A stretch of DNA of 64,000 bases from Leptonema illini DSM 21528 (GTDB lineage: Bacteria > Spirochaetota > Leptospiria > Leptospirales > Leptonemataceae): positions 1,977,550 through 2,041,549 of the forward strand of contig NZ_JH597773.1 in NCBI RefSeq assembly GCF_000243335.1, given 5' to 3'. Shown piece by piece: positions 58,857 through 64,000 of this stretch (position 1 is its first letter; each line of letters opens with the position of its first letter). The notes beneath the pieces were generated by a model. That model saw nothing but the letters and a program-made list of their open reading frames with translations, was not told the origin of the DNA and did no database searches. The position numbers were made by a program, and so were the translations under genes.

Positions 58857-58921
58857 GTAGTCTTTTCGCGTTAGTCAATGTCTCCTGCGCATCTCCCTTA
58901 CAACCCTGACCATTCGGTCCC

Positions 58922-58959
58922 GCTCGAACCAGGCCTGGTGCTCAACCAGACTACAAAGC
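58922..58959. repeat. IS-end-like fragment, inverted copy of 63831-63868
   Basis: The 27 bases 58922-58948 (GCTCGAACCAGGCCTGGTGC onwards) are an exact reverse complement of 63842-63868. The match continues with a few differences to ACAAAGC at 58959, the inverse of the GCTTTGT at 63831. The core ACCAGGCCTGGT is itself palindromic. It looks like the remaining tip of an element whose other copy lies at the right edge of the window. Confidence 0.65.
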
Positions 58960-59054
58960 GTCACCCGCCACGCGCATTGCCGAGAGCGAGTGCGAACAGA
59001 ATTTATTTTCGATTGACGAAAGCCTGCTGTGGCGCCTTACAGTCTGTCCACGCC

Positions 59055-60932
59055 ATGCGATACCTTCTACTATTTCTCTTTCTGCCCTCCGCCTTGCTTG
59101 CAGCCCCGACGGCCGTGCAGGGCAAGCTGGATCTGCATGCATGGGATCTGAATGACCCGGTTCAGCTTTTCGGCCAGTGGGATTTTTACGCGAACGAATT
59201 CCTCTCTCCCGATTCCCTGAAAGAGGCGCCGCCGGCCGCACATTATATCGACGTGCCGTCGTTCTGGAACGGCTACGACTATGACGGGCGTATCCTCGAC
59301 GGTCATGGATACGCCACCTACAGGCTTCAGGTGAGCGGGGATTTCGCAGGAAAGCCGATGGGTCTTCATATCGCCGATATGCAAAGCGCCTATGAGCTCT
59401 ATGTCGACGGACAGCTGATCGCTTCAGCGGGAAAGCCGGGCACGTCGGCTGAGACGGCCATTGCTCGATGGGCGCCGCAGGTCGCCTACTTTCAGCCGGC
59501 GACGAATACGATCGACCTTGTTCTGCATATCTCAAACTACGAACACAGACAGGGCGGAACCTGGGCCTATTTTACTTTCGGCAGCGCGAAGGCCATCGCC
59601 TACGAACGAGACCTGTCCGTTGCCTTCGATCTCTTTCTTGCCGGAAGCCTGCTTATCATGGCTTTCTATCACCTGGGCCTGTTTGCTCTGCGCAACGAGG
59701 ATCGCTCGGCCCTCTACTTCGGTCTTTTCTGTCTTATCACGACTCTTCGCATTCTGGTCAGCGGAGAACGCGTTCTAACGACTTTTCTGCCTGAGATGTC
59801 GTTTGCCATCCAGCTGAGAATTGAGTATCTGTCGATGGCCCTCGGACTTCCGCTTTTCACCGCATACATTAGAAATCTATATCCCGATACGGCGAAGTGG
59901 CAGTATTTCATCGTAACGGACGTGATCGCCGGCGTCGCCGCGGCGATCATACTCTTTCTGCCGACAGACATTTTCAACCACACGTCCGTTCCGCTGCAGC
60001 TGACGATCATGGCAGTTTCCATCATCATATTCACAGTGATGATTCAGACGATTCGCAAGGGCAGAGACGGCGCCATACCGGCCGTTGCCGGCATGGTCTT
60101 CCTGCTGTTCTGCCTGATCAACGATATTGCTTATGTGCACGGCTACATTCAGAGCATCAACCTTTATCCTTTCGGGCTCTTTGTATTCATCTTTTCACAA
60201 TCCTTCAATCTCTCTTTGATCTTCTCGCGGGCCTTTCGTTCCGTGGAGCGTCTGTCGACCGATCTCGCGTTAACAAACGACTCTTACAGCCGTTTTGTGC
60301 CGCGCGAATTCCTGAGGCATCTCAATAAACAGGACATCCGCGAGATCGAACTCGGCGATCAGGTCGAAGGCGATATGACGGTGCTTTTCAGCGACATCCG
60401 TTCGTTTACAAGCAGATCCGAAAAGATGACGCCGCAGGAATGCTTTCAGTTCTTGAACGATTATCTCGGTCGCGTTAGCCCCGTCGTGCGATCCTACGGC
60501 GGATTCATCGATAAGTTTATAGGCGACGCCATCATGCCCATCTTTCCCGATTCGCCGAATAACGCCGTGCGCGCCGCCATCGAGATGCAGAAAGAGGTCG
60601 CACGTATGAACGAACGCGGCACGGAGCCGCTTCAGATCGGCATCGGCATTCACACAGGCAGGCTTGCGCTCGGAACAATCGGCGAGCGAGATCGCATGGA
60701 AGGCACCGTCATCTCCGATGCTGTCAATCTCGCCTCACGGCTGCAGGATCTCACGAAAAAACTGCAGAGCCCTATCATTCTTTCAGAGACGACGTATAAC
60801 CAGATCTCGCATCGCGAAGGCATGCGCTATCTGGGAAGTGTGCGCGTCAAAGGCAAGTCAGAGCTGACGCGCATCTATGCCGTCGACCTGGATCTGCCGG
60901 TCACGGCTGCCGATCAAAACGCACGTCTTTAA
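59055..60932 (+). CDS. Membrane adenylate cyclase with 7TMR-DISM sensor domains
   Basis: This 625-residue receptor-cyclase has a signal peptide (LLLFLFLPSALLAA), a periplasmic jelly-roll sensor domain of the 7TMR-DISM type (VPSFWNGYDYDGRILDGHGY, IADMQSAYELYVDGQLIASA), seven membrane helices (about residues 190-385) and a class III cyclase domain. Metal-binding aspartates are in VLFSDIRSFTSRSEKM and FIGDAIMPIF. The lysine in FIDKFIGD and the aspartate in VISDAVNLASRLQ specify ATP, so cyclic AMP is the expected product. I start at the ATG at 59055, where the signal peptide begins. The longer frame from 58878 crosses the IS-end fragment. Its last 32 bases overlap convergent tilS. Confidence 0.9.
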   Translation: MRYLLLFLFLPSALLAAPTAVQGKLDLHAWDLNDPVQLFGQWDFYANEFLSPDSLKEAPPAAHYIDVPSFWNGYDYDGRILDGHGYATYRLQVSGDFAGKPMGLHIADMQSAYELYVDGQLIASAGKPGTSAETAIARWAPQVAYFQPATNTIDLVLHISNYEHRQGGTWAYFTFGSAKAIAYERDLSVAFDLFLAGSLLIMAFYHLGLFALRNEDRSALYFGLFCLITTLRILVSGERVLTTFLPEMSFAIQLRIEYLSMALGLPLFTAYIRNLYPDTAKWQYFIVTDVIAGVAAAIILFLPTDIFNHTSVPLQLTIMAVSIIIFTVMIQTIRKGRDGAIPAVAGMVFLLFCLINDIAYVHGYIQSINLYPFGLFVFIFSQSFNLSLIFSRAFRSVERLSTDLALTNDSYSRFVPREFLRHLNKQDIREIELGDQVEGDMTVLFSDIRSFTSRSEKMTPQECFQFLNDYLGRVSPVVRSYGGFIDKFIGDAIMPIFPDSPNNAVRAAIEMQKEVARMNERGTEPLQIGIGIHTGRLALGTIGERDRMEGTVISDAVNLASRLQDLTKKLQSPIILSETTYNQISHREGMRYLGSVRVKGKSELTRIYAVDLDLPVTAADQNARL

Positions 60933-62148
60933 CGCCGACGACGGCGCCACAGATGCGTACGACTCTGCCATCCTCGACGATGAGCGGCACGACGGAGCGC
61001 AGTGGTAGCGGAATCGCCTCCCGCAGAAAGATCTCTTTCAGCTTTGTGCCCGTCGTCGTTCGCATGCCCGGCTCAAAAAAAGCGACCGTCTGCCGTTCGC
61101 CTTTCGCGTAACGGAATATTCGCCGACCGTGAATTATAAACTCCCGCTCATCCTCCGTGTATGCCGGACGTTTCAACATTGCAGCGTCGGATCGAAAGAT
61201 CCAGATCGCATCGCCTGCCGAACAGAGAATCCAGTCTTTCGTCTGCACATTCAGCCGGCCGCTCAGGGATTGCTTCATGATCTCGCCCAATACGCCCGAG
61301 TCGGCGCTGCCCTGCACGGGCTTCAGCGCAAGCCGCAGCAATGCGCGATCAAGTAGGTGCTTCACCTCTCCCGCCGAAGCCCCCTCAAACAGGGCAAAGG
61401 GCAACACAAGATGCTCTATAGTCGGGGCGGCGGCTAACGTAGTGCGACCGAAACGCTCACCGGCATGCAACCGACGCCAGAGAGCGCCCGGCTCCCATCC
61501 CTCGTCTTTCAGCGCGGGCACGACGGTGTGGCGTAGACGATTGCGTCGATACTCATCTGACCGATTCGTCGGATCTTCCCGATACGCGATTCCGTGCTCT
61601 TTCGCATAACTCTCCAGATCGGCCCGCGTCGTTTTAAGCAGAGGGCGAAAAAGGGAGATAGTCTCTTTGCGCGAAAGCGGCAGCTCGATAAACGACGGCA
61701 TTAGAAAAGCCCTGTCCGTCGCCCCGCGCATCATCTTCAGCAAAACGGATTCGGCGTAATCATCGGCATGATGCGCCGTCACTCCGACATACGGCAGGCC
61801 GATCTGTCGACCGATGCGCGACATGCGACGGTAACGCGCAAGGCGACCGGCCTCTTCAAGATTGAATCCGCCGCGATGCGCAAGCACTCGCAGACGAATG
61901 CGATCGCTGTATAACGGCAGGCCAAGCGTCGCGGCCAGACGCTCCACAAAGCGGGCGTCGCGGGCCGACGAGAGGCGCAGTCCATGATCGAGATGAAACA
62001 GAACGGGCGACTCGTCCAGCTCGCCGGCATGAAAAAGCTCGCTGTAAAGATGCGCAAGCACGACGGAATCCAGCCCGCCTGAACATCCGACGATATACAC
62101 AAGCGTGCGATCGGGTAAAAGATCGGTCGCTGTCAGCCCCGGAAGCAT
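60901..62148 (-). CDS. tilS: tRNA(Ile)-lysidine synthetase
   Basis: TilS uses ATP to attach lysine to cytidine 34 of tRNA-Ile(CAU), converting its codon from AUG to AUA. The N-terminal PP-loop reads VYIVGCSGGLDSVVLAHLYS (SGGLDS at 23-28). It is followed by FHLDHGLRLSSARDARFVE, LPYVGVTAHHADDYAESVLL and LKMMRGATDRAFLM, then LFRPLLKTTRADLESYA and the specificity segment YREDPTNRSDEYRRNRLRH. A C-terminal domain is present (TKLKEIFLREAIPLPLRSVVP). The total of 415 residues is full length. The gene overlaps the cyclase gene by 32 bases at the 3' ends. Confidence 0.95.
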   Translation of the reverse strand: MLPGLTATDLLPDRTLVYIVGCSGGLDSVVLAHLYSELFHAGELDESPVLFHLDHGLRLSSARDARFVERLAATLGLPLYSDRIRLRVLAHRGGFNLEEAGRLARYRRMSRIGRQIGLPYVGVTAHHADDYAESVLLKMMRGATDRAFLMPSFIELPLSRKETISLFRPLLKTTRADLESYAKEHGIAYREDPTNRSDEYRRNRLRHTVVPALKDEGWEPGALWRRLHAGERFGRTTLAAAPTIEHLVLPFALFEGASAGEVKHLLDRALLRLALKPVQGSADSGVLGEIMKQSLSGRLNVQTKDWILCSAGDAIWIFRSDAAMLKRPAYTEDEREFIIHGRRIFRYAKGERQTVAFFEPGMRTTTGTKLKEIFLREAIPLPLRSVVPLIVEDGRVVRICGAVVGVKDVRFDRQP

Positions 62149-62282
62149 GAACGTTCAAGCTCTGTAAGTCTTCAGGCGAAGCAAGCCTTTCTCAATCATG
62201 CGCTCCCCTCTGCATTTTCGACGGGCAATTTCTTCTGGCATTTTCCTATTGAAATCTATTGCCCTTTGATTTCCCTGGATCT

Positions 62283-62507
62283 GTGGGACTCATCGAGCGC
62301 ATCCGAAATCTCATACAGGGCGATCTGACCTCTCTCTTTACAGATCCGTCGGCCGGACTGTGGAAGGCCTTTCTCTATTTAAGCTTTCTTGCTTTTGTCG
62401 TCTTGCTCTTTACCGCGCAGCTGCTGCCGGATTGGTCTTTTCCCTTTCGCAGATTCGCCCCCGAAAGCCCCGCCCCGACCGTGCCGGGCCCCGTCCATAA
62501 CATCTGA
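62283..62507 (+). CDS. Small single-span membrane protein
   Basis: This 74-residue hypothetical protein starts GLIERIRNLIQGDLTS, then a membrane span WKAFLYLSFLAFVVLLFTAQ and a proline-rich tail ending PTVPGPVHNI. The start is a GTG at 62283. A TTG at 62259 would add eight residues. Neither has a good ribosome site. The stop lies two bases before the manA ATG, so it is co-transcribed with manA. The function is unknown. Confidence 0.65.
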   Translation: MGLIERIRNLIQGDLTSLFTDPSAGLWKAFLYLSFLAFVVLLFTAQLLPDWSFPFRRFAPESPAPTVPGPVHNI

Positions 62508-62509
62508 TC

Positions 62510-63793
62510 ATGAATCCGCAAGATAAGCGTCCCGTTTTTTATCGATTGCTGCCCGCCGTTCAGGGCTACGAATGGGGAAACTCCGACGGCCTCATACATC
62601 GACTGATCGAGAAGCGCACCGGCGAGAAGGTCGAGCCGCGTCCGATTGCCGAGATGTGGAAGGGAGCGCATCCCTCCGCCCCGTCGCGTATCGTCGGCCA
62701 TCACTTCAGCATCAAGCCCGGGCAGCTGTACGCCGAAGAGATGGCGCTGAACGACGCGATAAAACAGGACCCCGGCCACTTCCTCGGTCGATTGCATGAA
62801 AAGGGTTATACGACCCTGCCCTTTCTCTTTAAAGTGCTCGATGCGGCCAAACCGCTCTCGATTCAGGCGCACCCCGATAAACAGAGGGCCGAGCAGCTGC
62901 ATCGCGATGATCCCGCGCATTATCCTGACGACAATCACAAGCCCGAGCTTGCCATATCGCTCGGCCATTTCGAGGCAATGGCCGGCTTTCGCCCGATCGC
63001 AGAACTGCACCATGAGGCCGACCGGCTGCCGCCGCTTGCCGCCGTATGCGGACTTACGCGCAACACGCCCGATGCATCTGAAGATATCAGCCGCCTGCCC
63101 GCCAGCGAGCAGCTGCGAAGCATCTACGGCCGTATCATGCAGGCCGATGCGGCGACGATACGCCGGCATGCCACCGATCTGCTTCATATGCTGGGACAGC
63201 TTCGCGCATCGGAACGCGATAACTGGTTCGTACGTCTTGTCGAATTCTACGGCCCTGAAGATCCGGGCATCTTCGCCATCTATCTGCTTAACTATTTGAA
63301 GCTTGAAGCGGGCGAGGCGATCTATCTCGGTCCAAACGAGCCGCATGCCTATTTAAAAGGTCAGATCCTCGAATGCATGGCCTCGTCGGATAACGTCGTC
63401 CGCGGCGGCCTCACGCCGAAATTCAAGGATCTGCCTACGCTTCTTTCGATGCTCACCTACGACGACAGTCCGGGTCGCATTCTGCTTCCCGCTCCGGAAG
63501 GTCCGCTGCCCTACCCCGCCACGTATCCCGTGCCTGTGAAGGATTTTCGCGTCAGCCTGCTTCACCGCCCCGAACAGCCCGTCGCTTATGTTCCCCTCCG
63601 TCCGTTATCCATCGTTCTGCTTCTTGAAGGCAGGGCCGTTCTGCGTGCGCGCCAGGGAGATCAGGAACGCACGGAACAGATCGCCGAAGCGGAGGCGCTC
63701 TTTATTCCCGGCGACCTCGAAAGCCGCGGCGTTCAGCTCTTTTTAGAGCCCGAAGCCGATTCGCGCATCTACGAAGCAAGTACGGCACTCTAA
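62510..63793 (+). CDS. manA: Mannose-6-phosphate isomerase, class I
   Basis: This zinc-dependent enzyme interconverts fructose 6-phosphate and mannose 6-phosphate, feeding GDP-mannose and surface polysaccharide synthesis. The 427-residue cupin protein shows VQGYEWGNSDGLIHRLI at the start, IAEMWKGAHPSAPS, and the zinc ligands in PLSIQAHPDKQRAEQLH (Gln and His), DNHKPELAISLGHFEAMAGF (Glu) and LGPNEPHAYLKGQILECMAS (His), followed by SDNVVRGGLTPKFKDL. The C-terminal cupin domain is complete. It starts two bases after the small membrane protein gene. A degraded intergenic stretch and an IS-like end follow. Confidence 0.95.
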   Translation: MNPQDKRPVFYRLLPAVQGYEWGNSDGLIHRLIEKRTGEKVEPRPIAEMWKGAHPSAPSRIVGHHFSIKPGQLYAEEMALNDAIKQDPGHFLGRLHEKGYTTLPFLFKVLDAAKPLSIQAHPDKQRAEQLHRDDPAHYPDDNHKPELAISLGHFEAMAGFRPIAELHHEADRLPPLAAVCGLTRNTPDASEDISRLPASEQLRSIYGRIMQADAATIRRHATDLLHMLGQLRASERDNWFVRLVEFYGPEDPGIFAIYLLNYLKLEAGEAIYLGPNEPHAYLKGQILECMASSDNVVRGGLTPKFKDLPTLLSMLTYDDSPGRILLPAPEGPLPYPATYPVPVKDFRVSLLHRPEQPVAYVPLRPLSIVLLLEGRAVLRARQGDQERTEQIAEAEALFIPGDLESRGVQLFLEPEADSRIYEASTAL

Positions 63794-63830
63794 GCTCCGG
63801 TTGCACCTCACGCCTCACACCGCAGGTGCT

Positions 63831-64000
63831 GCTTTGTTGAATGGTTGAGCACCAGGCCTGGTTCGAGCCGGTGCGGGTGGAGCGGAACTCGTGATATGGC
63901 ACTCCTGGCATCGATTGGTGCAGCCGGTTGGGGTTAGACGGGAGGAATGACGGCAATGCGGGTGTTCCAGGAGCCCGCCCATCCCAGCGTTCCGCTCAAA
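63831..64000. mobile_element. Partial IS-like element at the right edge
   Basis: GCTTTGTTGAATGGTTGAGC at 63831 resembles an IS903-type terminus (GGCTTTGTTGAA), and the following 30 bases are repeated inverted at 58922-58959. The rest runs off the window with no readable transposase in the 170 bases present. The boundary and identity are uncertain. Confidence 0.45.

Overview
The window is 64 kb of bacterial chromosome with a GC-rich coding background. The protein families suggest a spirochaete of the Leptospirales, perhaps Leptonema-like. The grounds are an edge gene resembling an uncharacterised Leptospira family, relaxed spirochaete-type lipoboxes, scattered single copies of usually clustered genes and large stand-alone enzymes. 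This is inference from resemblance and no search was run. Most of the sequence is core metabolism broken up by accessory pockets. These pockets hold toxin-antitoxin (TA) modules, a defence island, insertion sequences and dispersed intergenic repeats.

Layout. 1-6.2 kb: a partial lipoprotein gene, a DUF368/PopT-type lipid carrier transporter, a GlcD-type FAD oxidase, a CBS-domain protein and glycerol kinase. 6.3-11.1 kb is accessory: a tripartite hipBST TA operon with three matching operator-like dyads, several small genes, an orphan antitoxin homologue and a frameshifted CPBP protease. 11.3-21.8 kb is housekeeping: a ClC transporter, a U32/TrhP-like protein, an alcohol dehydrogenase, an M16 peptidase pair, a metallo-beta-lactamase-fold protein and hisB-hisH-hisA. 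A tRNA-Leu(CAG) follows at 21.9 kb.

22.0-34.2 kb is a defence island of about 12 kb lying between two near-copies of the tRNA-Leu tail and terminator. Its minus-strand genes read hsdM - large PIN-like protein - hsdS - gajA - gajB - rhuM - hsdR. This is a type I restriction-modification locus that carries a complete Gabija pair between hsdS and hsdR, plus a 365-residue PIN-like protein between hsdM and hsdS that I cannot assign to a described system. Downstream (34.4-40.1 kb) are a tRNA-like 3' end, a 19-codon hydrophobic ORF, three PIN-type TA modules, an ArsR/AHSA1 pair and a GH5 lipoprotein. Two of the TA modules appear to be transcribed as leaderless mRNAs.

40.2-56.5 kb: metallohydrolases, a phospholipase-D-like protein, a TPR protein next to a TPR-AAA+ ATPase, a glutathione peroxidase/OhrR pair with a perfect 22-bp palindrome at the promoter, a Crp-DUF2892-MFS cluster, NDH-2, a serine-hydrolase-fold protein lacking its catalytic residues, an AAK-NAT N-acetylglutamate synthase-like protein, a LolA-like protein, a beta-barrel candidate and an HNH nuclease. 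56.6-58.9 kb holds two divergently oriented IS5/IS903-type elements inserted in tandem at the same 9-bp target. 59-63.8 kb: a 7TMR-DISM adenylate cyclase, tilS, a small membrane protein and manA. This segment is bracketed by inverted copies of the end of a further IS-like element.
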